Positions 26,406 to 35,977 are shown, numbered from the stretch's first letter. The stretch: DNA of 64,000 bases from Clostridia bacterium (GCA_017439085.1 JAFRTU010000002.1:1-64000), one strand, 5' to 3'. Notes: generated from the sequence alone by a model not told the origin. Made by a program: numbers and translations.

Positions 26406-27530
26406 ATGAAGCGTAACACTAAAAGCATAACGAGGCCTAAAATACGCAGGCTTAAAAACTTTAACTACAAGTCAATAATCATTGGTATTGTCGCTCTTCT
26501 GATAATTGCCGTGATTTATGTTGTCTTTTTTACAGGTCTCTTCAGATCAAAAAATTACATATATAAAATAAACGTATCTGAAAATGCTAGTTTCTCTACC
26601 AGGTCATCAAAAGAGTTGTACTATTTTGATGACTCTTCGCTAAAAGCAATAGATCATAAAGGTTCCTTGCTGTGGACAACAAAGTTCACTACTGGCGACA
26701 TGAATCTGTGCGCTGGAGCTAATATACTCTGTCTGTATAATTCATCTACTGCAACGGTACTTGATACCAATAAAAACATTCTTTTTAATGTATCGAAATC
26801 AGATTTTAAGATAAGCAAAGTGTCTTGCGGAAAGAACCTGCTTGCCCTATATTGCACTCTTAGCGACTCATCAAATACATATTTAAGAATTTTCAATTTT
26901 TCAGGAAACGAAATAGATCGAATTGAGCTGTCCGGAAACTGTTTTCTGGATTTTGGTTTCTATGGTGAATCCGACAATCTATGGTATATGATTCTTGACA
27001 CAACAGGAGTTGAACCCATAACAAAAATTATTACATCTATCCCTTCTCAACAGAAATCCACAGGTTTGTATGAGATCTATGATTATTTAGTCAGTAATGT
27101 GTGCTTTGACAATTCGAATCTGTTTGTTAATACTACATCTTCTCTTCAAGTCTATGATTCTATCGGAAATCTGTTCTATGAAAAGATGATTTATGGCAAT
27201 CAGCTTGTGGATGTCCTCTCAAACAACGACAATATCATTTTCGCATATACCCCTTATTCTGAATACTCCAGTAGCTCATCAACCTTAAGAGTTCTTTCTC
27301 TTAACGGCCTTGATACACTGATACTTCTTCCGTCCGGAGTTTCTGATGTTGCTCTGTCATCCAAGTGTATTTATTGTTTTGCAAACGATAGTATATATCT
27401 ATATAATTACAAAGGAGAATTCTCTGATACCATATCTCTGGGTTTCGCAGTTGATAGTATCGAGAAAGTCTCCAGCAATTTCGTGATACTGCATTCTGGC
27501 GGTGATACATATATGCTGTATCTGGATTAA
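26406..27530 (+). CDS. Membrane-anchored beta-propeller protein (DUF5711-like)
   Basis: A 374-residue protein with a positively charged N terminus, one membrane segment (SIIIGIVALLIIAVIYVVFF) and an outer beta-rich region of propeller-like repeats (YYFDDSSLKAIDHKGSLLWTTKF, SLQVYDSIGNLFYEKMI, SIYLYNYKGEFSD). It resembles DUF5711 proteins of Clostridia. An in-frame TTG at 26394 has no ribosome site, so the ATG at 26406 is preferred. It is followed by a cvpA-like gene 15 bases on. The pair probably works at the membrane; function unknown. Confidence 0.7.
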   Translation: MKRNTKSITRPKIRRLKNFNYKSIIIGIVALLIIAVIYVVFFTGLFRSKNYIYKINVSENASFSTRSSKELYYFDDSSLKAIDHKGSLLWTTKFTTGDMNLCAGANILCLYNSSTATVLDTNKNILFNVSKSDFKISKVSCGKNLLALYCTLSDSSNTYLRIFNFSGNEIDRIELSGNCFLDFGFYGESDNLWYMILDTTGVEPITKIITSIPSQQKSTGLYEIYDYLVSNVCFDNSNLFVNTTSSLQVYDSIGNLFYEKMIYGNQLVDVLSNNDNIIFAYTPYSEYSSSSSTLRVLSLNGLDTLILLPSGVSDVALSSKCIYCFANDSIYLYNYKGEFSDTISLGFAVDSIEKVSSNFVILHSGGDTYMLYLD

Positions 27531-27545
27531 CGAAAGGAAGGTAAA

Positions 27546-28247
27546 ATGGGACTTCTAGACATAGCTGTTTTAGTAATGATTGCCCTATTCTTTCTGAGTG
27601 GGTTTTACAGGGGCTTTATACCGTCTCTGATCAATATGGTCGCCTATGTTATCTCATGGATAGGCGCTTTTATAGGTTATCCGATCTTGTCAAAAAAGAT
27701 AGCTTCTATTGAACTGGTGTCTTCTCTTCAGTTCTATATTGAAGGTGCAGAAAAGGTCAATGATTTCGAAGCAGCGAAAAGACTAGTATCTTCTTTGAGT
27801 GACAGCGACATTACCTCTATTATGAACAACACTAAGCTCCCTGATATTATCAGAAATGCCATAGAGAACAATATCAGAAATCAGGCATTTGCTGATCAGA
27901 ACATAACGACTGTCGGCGATTATTTCAATACGAGTATTTATTATCTCTTCCTGAATATCGCCTCTTTCGTGATTGTATTCTTTGTTATCAGCTCGCTTCT
28001 CATACTGATATCAAATGCCGTCAATTACTCGGCTAATTTTCCTCAGCTGAAGCTTTTCGATAATCTTTGCGGCGGTGTTGTTACGGTCATCCGCGGATTC
28101 TTTGCAATGCATGTAGTTTTTATGGTAGTTCCTCTTATACTCGCATTCATGCCCGCATCCATCACAGACATACTCAATTCAAGTACTGCCACTTCAATTT
28201 TCTATTCCGGTAATATCCTATTGCCTATGATCTCGGCAGTTTTGTAG
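27546..28247 (+). CDS. CvpA-family membrane protein
   Basis: 233 residues with about four membrane segments and the CvpA N-terminal signature (LLDIAVLVMIALFFLSGFYRGFIPSLINMVAYVIS region; the short motif is FYRGF). CvpA is needed for colicin V export in E. coli, and in Gram-positives its job is unclear but tied to the envelope. AAAGGAAGG lies before the ATG. A terminator follows. Confidence 0.82.
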   Translation: MGLLDIAVLVMIALFFLSGFYRGFIPSLINMVAYVISWIGAFIGYPILSKKIASIELVSSLQFYIEGAEKVNDFEAAKRLVSSLSDSDITSIMNNTKLPDIIRNAIENNIRNQAFADQNITTVGDYFNTSIYYLFLNIASFVIVFFVISSLLILISNAVNYSANFPQLKLFDNLCGGVVTVIRGFFAMHVVFMVVPLILAFMPASITDILNSSTATSIFYSGNILLPMISAVL

Positions 28248-28272
28248 ACCATATAATGCCATCAATTATTTC

Positions 28273-28315
28273 AAACCGCCTTGATTGAATGCTTTAATCA
28301 TACAGGGCGGTTTTT
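28273..28315 (+). terminator. Terminator of the propeller-cvpA pair
   Basis: ACCGCC pairs with GGGCGGT with a looser inner stem (TGATT/AATCA), followed by five T. Confidence 0.75.
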
Positions 28316-28340
28316 CCTCTGATTTTGATATTATGAATGC

Positions 28341-28368
28341 AAAAAACCTCTCTTTAATTGAGAGGTTT
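28341..28368 (-). terminator. Terminator of parA-parB
   Basis: Stem AAACCTCTC (28344-28352) with GAGAGGTTT (28360-28368), followed on the minus strand by TTTTTTGC; 20 bases past the parB stop. Confidence 0.85.
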
Positions 28369-28387
28369 CTTATTTCTTTTGGGACAT

Positions 28388-29224
28388 TTATTTCAACATG
28401 TCAAATATCTCCATGAGTTGTTCTTTGGAATAATACTCTATAACGAGTTTTCCCTTGTCCAGATTTCCCTTTATAGACACTTTCGAATTGATCTTATCAC
28501 TAAACTTCTGTTCTGCGAAAGTAATCTCTTCGTCCTTTGTTTTCGGAACCTTATCTTCCTTTTTTTTCAGGTTGTTACAGATGCGTTCTGCCTCTCTCAC
28601 TGAAAGCTCTTCCTTAATTATCTTCTCATGAATACTCTTCTGTATTTCTGGATCCTCGACAGAGAGAAGTGCGCGGGCATGTCCTGCTGTAATGCTACCC
28701 TCAGCTATACTGACCTGAAGGAAATCCGGAAGATTTAGAAGACGTAGTGCATTTGCCACTGCACTTCTGGATTTTCCAAGTATCTGTGCTATCTCCTCCT
28801 GCTTCAAGGAATGATTCTTCATAAGCGCATCGTATGCTTTTGCTTCTTCGATTGGATTCAAATCCTCTCTCTGAATATTCTCTATGATGCTCAGTTCAAG
28901 ATGTTCCTGTTTGGAAAGCTCTCTGACTATCACAGGGACCTTCTTTAATCCTGCTAGTCTTGCAGCTCTATACCGCCGTTCACCAGCAACTATTTCATAA
29001 CGGTTCTTTTTCTTTATAACAACCAATGGCTGTATAATGCCAACTTCACCAATGGATCTTGCAAGTTCCTCAAGCTTATCCTTATCAAAATTCTTTCTTG
29101 GCTGATTCTTGTTGATATCAATAAGATTGATGTCTATCTCATTAGTTGTTTCGTTCTCTATTTCTTGAACATTCTCAAGATCTATAAGAGCCTCAAGCCC
29201 TTTGCCCAGTCCCTTTTTTGCCAT
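28388..29224 (-). CDS. parB: ParB/Spo0J chromosome-partitioning protein
   Basis: Binds parS and, as a CTP-gated clamp, spreads to load SMC and drive ParA. 278 residues: the ParB/Srx CTPase box with GERRYRAARLAG, then the HTH domain with EEIAQILGKSRSAVANALRLLNLP region (motif GKSRSAVANALRLL), and a C-terminal dimer domain. It follows parA by 2 bases. Three perfect parS sites lie upstream of parA. Confidence 0.96.
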   Translation of the reverse strand: MAKKGLGKGLEALIDLENVQEIENETTNEIDINLIDINKNQPRKNFDKDKLEELARSIGEVGIIQPLVVIKKKNRYEIVAGERRYRAARLAGLKKVPVIVRELSKQEHLELSIIENIQREDLNPIEEAKAYDALMKNHSLKQEEIAQILGKSRSAVANALRLLNLPDFLQVSIAEGSITAGHARALLSVEDPEIQKSIHEKIIKEELSVREAERICNNLKKKEDKVPKTKDEEITFAEQKFSDKINSKVSIKGNLDKGKLVIEYYSKEQLMEIFDMLK

Positions 29225-29226
29225 TT

Positions 29227-29985
29227 TTATGATTCCATTACCTCCATAGCCAGCTCTCTATACGCATCCGCACCCGCACACTTCGGATCATATATAGTTA
29301 TAGGAAGCCCAAAGCTAGGTGCCTCTCCCAAACGAACATTTCTGGGAATTACAGTGTTAAAAACCTTCTCTGGAAAATACTCTCTTACATTATCTGATAC
29401 CTGCTGTGAAAGATTAGTCCTGTTATCAAACATCGTCAGTAGTATACCGCCAATTCTAAGCCTTCGATTCAACGCCTGTTTTATCATTGATATCGACTTT
29501 ATCAGCTGAGAAAGTCCTTCAAGAGCATAAAATTCGCACTGAATAGGTATAAGCACTTCATCTGCAGCAGTCAAGATGTTCACCGTTATCACCCCCAAAG
29601 AAGGCGGAGCATCAATTATGATAAATTCATAATCATCTGTTATCCTTTTAAGGCTGTTTCTGAGCAGGAGTTCCTTATTCGGTATTGTTGCAAGTTCAAT
29701 TTCTATCCCTGCAAGATCGATACTTGATGGAATGATGTCAAGGTTAGGCACCTTCGTATGAAGGATAATATCTCTAACATCTTCCCCATTCATGTACATA
29801 TCATAAATAGAGGTGCTTAGAGTCATTTTGTCAATGCCCGTTCCACTGGTCGCGTTTCCCTGAGGATCCGAGTCGACTAGTAATACTTTTTTCCCACATT
29901 GAGCAAGACAGGCGGAAAGATTGACGGCGGTCGTAGTCTTTCCCACTCCTCCTTTTTGATTAGTAACTGCTATTATTCTTCCCAT
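29227..29985 (-). CDS. parA: ParA/Soj chromosome-partitioning ATPase
   Basis: A 252-residue deviant-Walker ATPase that binds DNA when ATP-bound and works with ParB; in Bacillus it also controls DnaA. The motif KGGVGKTTTAVNL near the N terminus holds both Lys residues, and IIIDAPPSLG is the Walker B. AAGGAG lies before the ATG, and a clear promoter stands upstream, next to parS sites. Confidence 0.96.
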   Translation of the reverse strand: MGRIIAVTNQKGGVGKTTTAVNLSACLAQCGKKVLLVDSDPQGNATSGTGIDKMTLSTSIYDMYMNGEDVRDIILHTKVPNLDIIPSSIDLAGIEIELATIPNKELLLRNSLKRITDDYEFIIIDAPPSLGVITVNILTAADEVLIPIQCEFYALEGLSQLIKSISMIKQALNRRLRIGGILLTMFDNRTNLSQQVSDNVREYFPEKVFNTVIPRNVRLGEAPSFGLPITIYDPKCAGADAYRELAMEVMES

Positions 29986-30004
29986 TTATTACTCCTTGAA
30001 CAAC

Positions 30005-30033
30005 ATTCTATCAATGAAAAGACGCGTTTTCAA
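30005..30033 (-). promoter_or_regulatory. parA-parB promoter
   Basis: TTGAAA (30033-30028) and TAGAAT (30010-30005) on the minus strand with a 17-base spacer. The first parS site starts 20 bases upstream of the -35, so ParB could repress its own genes. Confidence 0.7.
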
Positions 30034-30052
30034 CTGGAAGCCTTAACGTGAA

Positions 30053-30068
30053 TGTTTCACGTGAAACA
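30053..30068. promoter_or_regulatory. parS: parS site 1
   Basis: Exact TGTTTCACGTGAAACA, the consensus bound by ParB/Spo0J. First of three copies in 126 bases, about 7 kb from dnaA. Confidence 0.96.
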
Positions 30069-30102
30069 TTTTTGGGCAGGCATTTATATTGTTCAAGAAA
30101 AA

Positions 30103-30118
30103 TGTTTCACGTGAAACA
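30103..30118. promoter_or_regulatory. parS: parS site 2
   Basis: Exact TGTTTCACGTGAAACA, 50 bases from site 1. Confidence 0.96.
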
Positions 30119-30154
30119 TCGGAAGGGACTCATTATAACGATCCTTCAGAAGAA

Positions 30155-30186
30155 AAAACCAATGTTTCACGTGAAACATTGGTTTT
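30155..30186 (-). terminator. parS: parS site 3 built into the rsmG operon terminator
   Basis: The third exact TGTTTCACGTGAAACA (30163-30178) is the core of a perfect 32-base palindrome (30155-30186, outer arms AAAACCAA and TTGGTTTT). On the minus strand it starts 6 bases past the rsmG stop and runs into TTTTTTCTTC, so it has the form of a terminator as well as a ParB site. Confidence 0.85.
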
Positions 30187-30191
30187 CTGTA

Positions 30192-30893
30192 TTAAAGTGG
30201 TTGTTTTACTATCTTTGAGTAATGCCGGGGATATCTCTCCGGTGCATCTTTCTCTCTTTCAAGCACTAAAAGGAAATGCTCTGCTCCATTCACCTCGGCT
30301 TTTACAACGTCTCTTAAACAAAACCCAAGAGTTTCGATGGCTTTAGTTGCTCGATTCAGTTCTTCTGAATAACCCGGGCCTTTATAGACTACTGCTTTTC
30401 CACCTTTTTTTAAAAATCTGTACCCAATCTCTAGTATCACTGAAAGAGACGCCACTGCTCTCGATACAAGAACATCATAATTCATCTGATAGGATTCCAT
30501 TTTTGAAATCACCTCAGCTCTTCCGCATATAGCTCTTACATTGTGTATCTGAAGCATTTCACAAGCATCCCGGACAAATCTGACCTTCTTTTCTGTTGCA
30601 TCTAATGCGGTAATCTTGAGTTCAGGATACAGAATCGCAATAGGAACCGCTGGAAAACCCCCACCGGTACCTATATCTATTAGAGCCTGATCTTCATCTA
30701 AGTTGATGATGTTTTCTAACTGATTTACCGAGTCCAAAAAATGCAGATATGCCATTTGAGAATAATCCGTTATCGATGTCAGATTATATTTTTTATTTTC
30801 CTTTACCAATACATCAGCATAGGCATTCATCTTTTTGGCTTCTGCAATGCCTATTCCGTTTTCTGTAAGGATCCTTATAAAATCATCATTCAT
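30192..30893 (-). CDS. rsmG: 16S rRNA m7G527 methyltransferase
   Basis: Methylates G527 of 16S rRNA; also called GidB. 233 residues, with the SAM-binding motif LIDIGTGGGFPAVPIAI and LDATEKKVRF. It overlaps the mnmG end by 8 bases. Last gene in the rpmH-to-rsmG direction. Confidence 0.96.
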   Translation of the reverse strand: MNDDFIRILTENGIGIAEAKKMNAYADVLVKENKKYNLTSITDYSQMAYLHFLDSVNQLENIINLDEDQALIDIGTGGGFPAVPIAILYPELKITALDATEKKVRFVRDACEMLQIHNVRAICGRAEVISKMESYQMNYDVLVSRAVASLSVILEIGYRFLKKGGKAVVYKGPGYSEELNRATKAIETLGFCLRDVVKAEVNGAEHFLLVLEREKDAPERYPRHYSKIVKQPL

Positions 30894-32745
30894 GTCTTTG
30901 TTTCTCGAAATGTATAAGTAAAACGCTGATATCTGCGGGAGATACTCCGGATATCCTGGATGCCTGACCTATATTTAATGGCTGAAGATCCTGCAGTTTC
31001 ATCTTTCCTTCACTGCTGAGTCCACTGATTGACAAATAATCATAGCCTTGTGGCAACAATCTGTTCTCCAGACTTCGGAACTGCTCAACCTGTCGCAGCT
31101 GCTTCTCTATGTATCCTTTGTATTTCACCTCAGCCTCTATAGCATACATTGTATCAGAGTCCATTTCATCAAATTCCATAACAGAAGTAATCTGTCGAAG
31201 TGCTATTTCAGGCCTTCTCAGTATTTCCAGCATGCTGTTGGATCCACTATAATCCTCACCGTTTATCTTTTTCATTATAGGTGCGGAAGCATAGGAGCTC
31301 TCAAGTTTTCGTATGCTTCTTTCCATAAGATCTTTCTTATACATAAAACGGTCATAGCGCTCATCTGTTACAAGTCCTATGTTCCTTCCTATCTGAGTAA
31401 GTCTCATGTCAGCGTTGTCCTGTCTCAAAATAAGCCTATACTCTGCTCTGCTGGTCATCATTCTGTACGGCTCATTTGTTCCCTTTGTTGCAAGATCATC
31501 TATTAGTACCCCAATATATGCTTGATCTCTTCCCAGTATCACGGGCTCCTCCCCGTCTATAAACCTAGACGCATTTATCCCCGCCATTATTCCTTGTGCT
31601 GCAGCCTCTTCATACCCTGAAGAGCCGTTGATTTGCCCAGCAAAAAACAGTCCTTCGATGCTTTTTGACTCAAGAGATAGTTTTACCTGTGTAGGATCTA
31701 TGCAATCATATTCTATTGCATAAGCAGTTCTCATGAATCTTGCATTTTCAAGGCCGGGTATTGTTCTGTAAAAACTGATCTGTACTTCCTCGGGAAGGCT
31801 GGAAGACATTCCCTGAATATACATCTCGTTGTTGTTAAGTCCCTCCGGTTCTATAAACAGCTGATGTCTCTCCCTGTCTGGAAACTTAACGACCTTATCT
31901 TCTATAGATGGACAATATCTCGGCCCTGTTCCCTTGATCATGCCACTGAACAAAGGGCTTCTGTGAATATTTGCTCGAATTATTTCATGCGTTCTTTCAT
32001 TGGTATATGTAAGATAACATGGGACCTGATTCCTATTGATCTCTCCTGACATGAAAGAGAACGGAATTATATCTTCATCTCCATATTGTGGAATGACCTT
32101 CGAAAAATCAATCGTCCTTCTATCAACTCTAGCGGGGGTCCCTGTCTTGAATCGCTGTATCTTGAATCCGAGATTCAAAAGGTCTCTGCTCAGCTCATTT
32201 GCTCCAAGAAACCCTGCAGGTCCACTCTCATGATAGTATTCCCCTATTATTACTCTTCCTTTCAGGTAGACACCAGTAGAAAGGATGACTGCCTTACATC
32301 CGATTTTGGCACCATATGCGGTGGTTATGCCGGAGATCTTTCCATTTTCAATGCACAATCCTGTAACTTCGTCCATTTTGATGTCAAGATTTGGAGTATT
32401 CTCAAGTACACCTTTCATATAAAGATGATACTGCTTCTTATCTATCTGAGCTCTAAGAGAATGAACGGCAGGGCCTTTGCCTCTATTGAGCATCTTTATT
32501 TGGATAAATGTTGCATCCGCAGATATCCCCATCTGTCCTCCAAGAGCGTCTATTTCTCTTACAAGATGCCCTTTCGATGTGCCCCCGATAGAAGGATTGC
32601 ATGGCATAAACCCTATACTTTCCAGATTCAGTGTCAGGAGCAATGTTTTCTTATTCATTCTTGCCGGAGCCAGCGCTGCTTCTATTCCTGCATGACCTGC
32701 TCCGACGACTATCACATCATAATATCCTGCGTCATAATAGTTCAT
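30886..32745 (-). CDS. mnmG: tRNA uridine-5-carboxymethylaminomethyl modification enzyme MnmG
   Basis: FAD-dependent partner of MnmE that makes cmnm5U34 in tRNAs. About 619 residues, with the N-terminal dinucleotide motif VIVVGAGHAGIEAAL, the GidA signature (PSIGGTSKGHLVREIDALGG region; motif NPSIGG), and NGSSGYEEAAAQG. A TTG start at 32772 is possible, but the ATG at 32745 matches the family and stands 1 base after the mnmE stop, so coupling is likely. Confidence 0.96.
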   Translation of the reverse strand: MNYYDAGYYDVIVVGAGHAGIEAALAPARMNKKTLLLTLNLESIGFMPCNPSIGGTSKGHLVREIDALGGQMGISADATFIQIKMLNRGKGPAVHSLRAQIDKKQYHLYMKGVLENTPNLDIKMDEVTGLCIENGKISGITTAYGAKIGCKAVILSTGVYLKGRVIIGEYYHESGPAGFLGANELSRDLLNLGFKIQRFKTGTPARVDRRTIDFSKVIPQYGDEDIIPFSFMSGEINRNQVPCYLTYTNERTHEIIRANIHRSPLFSGMIKGTGPRYCPSIEDKVVKFPDRERHQLFIEPEGLNNNEMYIQGMSSSLPEEVQISFYRTIPGLENARFMRTAYAIEYDCIDPTQVKLSLESKSIEGLFFAGQINGSSGYEEAAAQGIMAGINASRFIDGEEPVILGRDQAYIGVLIDDLATKGTNEPYRMMTSRAEYRLILRQDNADMRLTQIGRNIGLVTDERYDRFMYKKDLMERSIRKLESSYASAPIMKKINGEDYSGSNSMLEILRRPEIALRQITSVMEFDEMDSDTMYAIEAEVKYKGYIEKQLRQVEQFRSLENRLLPQGYDYLSISGLSSEGKMKLQDLQPLNIGQASRISGVSPADISVLLIHFEKQRHE

Positions 32746-32746
32746 A

Positions 32747-34111
32747 CTATTTACCCAAACAAAACTTTTCAAATATCCTGTCGATTATGCTTTCATTTAG
32801 CGTGTTCCCTGTTATCTCTCCCAGATACATCCATGCATCTTTAAGATCTATCGCCACAAGATCCAGATCCAGGTGCTCTTCCAATTCCTTTAGGGCATCA
32901 TTCAATGCTCTCTTAGCATTAATAAGTGCATAATATTGTCGTTGGTTGGTAATAACGACTCCTTCTTGCGCGGTATAACTGGATGTTATGTTTTCAAATA
33001 TAGCTTCAAATACATTTTCTATCCCGGTTCTGTCCTTTGCACTTATTTTAATGACCGGGCCCTCTATCAACTCTCGCAGGGTATTGTCATCAAGTTTTTC
33101 CGTTAGGTCGCTTTTATTAAGCACTATTATCGGTGAGACATTGCTGTTTTTTACATATTGTATGATATCCCGATCTTCGTCAGTCAGTTTCTCTGAAGAA
33201 TCAAATACCAAAAGACAAATGTTTGCATTTGAGATAGCACTCAGGCTCTTCCTAACACCGATTGTTTCTATTTCATCATTCGTATCTCTTATGCCTGCTG
33301 TATCAAAAAAATGGATAAGCAATGATCTGTATACAAACGAATCAGTAATTATGTCTCTTGTCGTTCCTGGAATACTGCTTACTATTGCTTTATCTTCTCC
33401 AAAAAAAGCATTCATCAGAGAGGATTTTCCTACATTTGGCTTACCGACTATTGCCACACGAGTTCCTTCTTTCAACAGTTTTCCTTTATTAAAAGATTCT
33501 GCTAACTCAGAGATATCCTCAGCCATTTTTACAATTTTAGGGGCTATATTAACAGAAATAACGGGTTCCAGATCTTCCTCAGGATACTCAATACCCGCCT
33601 CTATCTCGGAAAGAATATCTGTAAGATTGTCCTGCGTTTCAAAAATCCTCTTCTTAAGATCTCCTCTAAGCTGCAAAGCAGCATTTCGGACCGCCTCATC
33701 AGAAGATGCACTTATCTGGTCAGATATGGCTTCTGCTTCGGACATATCGATTTTTCCATTCAAAAAAGCTCTCTTTGTGAATTCTCCGGGTTCTGCAGGT
33801 CTTGCACCATTCTCTATAAGCAGCCTTAGTACCAACTTTGATACCATAATCCCGCCATGGCAATGAAATTCGAAAACATCTTCGCCTGTATAGGAAAAAG
33901 GAGCTTTGAAAAAAACTCCCAAAGCCTTGTCAATGAATCTGTCCTTTTCATAGATATCTACAAGATACATAAACCTTGGAGCCATTTCCATCTTTTTGTA
34001 TCTGAAGATTTTTCGGGATATTCTTAGAGCATCAGGGCCACTGACTCTTATTATCGATATGCCGCCTGTTCCGACCGCTGTCGCCTGTGCGCAAATAGTA
34101 TCGTTTATCAT
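32747..34111 (-). CDS. mnmE: tRNA modification GTPase MnmE
   Basis: Works with MnmG. 454 residues: N-terminal folate-binding domain, the inserted G domain (Walker A IVGKPNVGKSSLMN, switch IPGTTRD, G4 NKSD), and the C-terminal helical tail ending in FCLGK with the catalytic Cys of the CxGK motif. Confidence 0.96.
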   Translation of the reverse strand: MINDTICAQATAVGTGGISIIRVSGPDALRISRKIFRYKKMEMAPRFMYLVDIYEKDRFIDKALGVFFKAPFSYTGEDVFEFHCHGGIMVSKLVLRLLIENGARPAEPGEFTKRAFLNGKIDMSEAEAISDQISASSDEAVRNAALQLRGDLKKRIFETQDNLTDILSEIEAGIEYPEEDLEPVISVNIAPKIVKMAEDISELAESFNKGKLLKEGTRVAIVGKPNVGKSSLMNAFFGEDKAIVSSIPGTTRDIITDSFVYRSLLIHFFDTAGIRDTNDEIETIGVRKSLSAISNANICLLVFDSSEKLTDEDRDIIQYVKNSNVSPIIVLNKSDLTEKLDDNTLRELIEGPVIKISAKDRTGIENVFEAIFENITSSYTAQEGVVITNQRQYYALINAKRALNDALKELEEHLDLDLVAIDLKDAWMYLGEITGNTLNESIIDRIFEKFCLGK

Positions 34112-34143
34112 ACCTAAAGACCTGTTATGTAAAAAAGAGCATG

Positions 34144-34791
34144 TTACATGCTCTTTCGATTATCCGAGGAATTGTTTCTCTTCTTCTTAATGATTACCCT
34201 TCTGTAAGGCTCTTCTCCTTCAGAAACTGTCATCACGGTTGGATGATCATGCAGAGTCGAATGCAGAATTCTTCTTTCATATGGATTCATCGGTTCGAGA
34301 ACGACTCTTCTGCCAGTCTTACTGACCTTAGCTGCTATTCTGTTTGCCAGACTTACCAGAGCGTCCTCTCTCTTCTGTCTGTAATTTTCAGTATCTATAT
34401 AAATCTTTTTGTAATTCTCTTTGTTTTTATTGACCACTAAACTGGTCAGATACTGTATGCTGTCCAGCGTCTCTCCTCTTCTTCCAATTAATATTCCAGA
34501 GGAATCTCCGACTATGTTGATTTTGACGGTTTTATCATCTTCCTCAACAACCACAGTAGCAGTAATCCCCATCTTAGAGAAGAGTTGTGTAAGAAAATCT
34601 TCTGCTCCGAGAAGGGAATTTTCCTCTTTGACGGAAAGCCTTACGGTTACAGACTTTCCAAGCCCTAGAAATCCCGGTTTTTCAATATATTCTTCAATAT
34701 TGACCTGATCAATTGACAGATTCAGCTGCTCAAGACCGTTGAGCAATGCTTCTTCACGGGTTTTTCCTTTCGCTTCGATAAAATTTGCCAT
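34144..34791 (-). CDS. jag: RNA-binding protein KhpB/Jag (Jag-N, KH, R3H)
   Basis: 215 residues: Jag-N domain (EAKGKTREEALLNGLEQL), a KH domain (GILIGRRGETLDSIQYL, with the GxxG loop as GRRG), and an R3H domain (the segment RRILHSTLHDHPTVMT has the R-x3-H motif). KhpB/Jag proteins bind RNA and affect cell division and wall growth in Firmicutes. It stands 22 bases after yidC. The symbol khpB is also used. Confidence 0.93.
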   Translation of the reverse strand: MANFIEAKGKTREEALLNGLEQLNLSIDQVNIEEYIEKPGFLGLGKSVTVRLSVKEENSLLGAEDFLTQLFSKMGITATVVVEEDDKTVKINIVGDSSGILIGRRGETLDSIQYLTSLVVNKNKENYKKIYIDTENYRQKREDALVSLANRIAAKVSKTGRRVVLEPMNPYERRILHSTLHDHPTVMTVSEGEEPYRRVIIKKKRNNSSDNRKSM

Positions 34792-34813
34792 TTACGAAAT
34801 CCTTTCAACTATG

Positions 34814-35740
34814 TTAATTAGCGAGTTCTTTTTGTTCTTTTCTCTTATAATACAGATTGAATATCAGATCCACTGCCATACCATATATGCTGGTAAATGT
34901 CCAATAGATAGCAAACATTGTATTACTGCTCAAGCAAACGATGAAAGAGACTATAGGATACATATATTTCATTAATGCCATCTGCTGTTCCATCTGAGGA
35001 TTTGGATTCAACTTGCTTGAGAGCCACTGCTGCAAAAACATGCTTCCTCCGGAAAGAATAGGAAGAATGAACCATCCATTGTTAATTCCTTCGTATCCGT
35101 TTGCGGAAATAATCGCATCAGTAAGTGTTGTATAGGTTGCTTCATTGATACTCATTACATTGTCTGCAAAAACCAGAATATTCTGTTTTTGCAAAATACC
35201 TAGGGTCTGTGCCGAGATATTATTGATATTGTTCTGAATAAAAGCAAGAAACTCTTTTGCAGTAGGAAGGACTTTAGCAAAACCTGAGTCCGGCTGCCAA
35301 AGATTGTTTACCCACAGCCACCGAGTTATCTTAACATTTTCTGCTCCATCTTCTATACCATTTAAGATAAGGGAAATGGTCTCCTTGCTCGCTATACGTC
35401 TCAATGCTCCATAAAAAGCAAAGAGAAATACAATCTGGAATACCATAGGAAGACATCCAGCAAATGTACTAATGCCATTATCCTTATAGAGCTTATTAAT
35501 CCTAACATTAAGCTGATCAGGAGTATTTGCATATCTTTTCTTCATTCCCTCGATCTGAGGATTAAGTGCTGCGATCTTCTTGCTGTTTATTCTCTGTTTG
35601 AAATCCATCGGGAACAAAAAGAGCCTTACTGCAAGTGAAACCAGAATTATGGTTAATGAATACTCGTTTATGAATTTATACAGCCACTGAATGACTATAT
35701 AGAAAAAGTCAGCTATAAAGTTATCGTTTAAGAAACCCAT
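34814..35740 (-). CDS. yidC: Membrane protein insertase YidC/OxaA
   Basis: 308 residues of the Gram-positive type. Membrane segments at about residues 10-45, 100-130 and in the last 80; the conserved Arg-bearing hydrophilic groove is seen in VRLFLFPMDFKQRI and PMVFQIVFLFAFYGALR. No lipobox is seen at the N terminus, unlike Bacillus SpoIIIJ. Co-transcribed with yidD, rnpA and rpmH. Confidence 0.93.
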   Translation of the reverse strand: MGFLNDNFIADFFYIVIQWLYKFINEYSLTIILVSLAVRLFLFPMDFKQRINSKKIAALNPQIEGMKKRYANTPDQLNVRINKLYKDNGISTFAGCLPMVFQIVFLFAFYGALRRIASKETISLILNGIEDGAENVKITRWLWVNNLWQPDSGFAKVLPTAKEFLAFIQNNINNISAQTLGILQKQNILVFADNVMSINEATYTTLTDAIISANGYEGINNGWFILPILSGGSMFLQQWLSSKLNPNPQMEQQMALMKYMYPIVSFIVCLSSNTMFAIYWTFTSIYGMAVDLIFNLYYKRKEQKELAN

Positions 35741-35766
35741 TCTACTGCTCCAATATCACATTTTGT

Positions 35767-35976
35767 TCAAGGAACGGGATCATATCCCCCCTTGGAAAAC
35801 GGATTGCACCTTAATATTCTTTTAAAGGCTAAAAATCCGCCTTTCAATACTCCATACTTTGTCACGGATTCATATGCATACTGAGAACATGTGGGTTCGA
35901 ATCTGCATCTTCTCGGAAAATACGGAGATATCCCGGTTTGATATACCTTAATTATCCAGAGCACTATTCTTTTCAT
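35767..35976 (-). CDS. yidD: Membrane protein insertion efficiency factor YidD
   Basis: 69 residues, nearly all signature: [22 protein letters not shown] and the conserved [14 protein letters not shown]. It lies 1 base after rnpA and precedes yidC. Confidence 0.95.
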   Translation of the reverse strand: MKRIVLWIIKVYQTGISPYFPRRCRFEPTCSQYAYESVTKYGVLKGGFLAFKRILRCNPFSKGGYDPVP

Positions 35977-35977
35977 A

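Noticed and set aside
32988..33866. 292-codon frame opposite mnmE
   Set aside because: Shadow of a well-conserved gene, with no recognisable domain.
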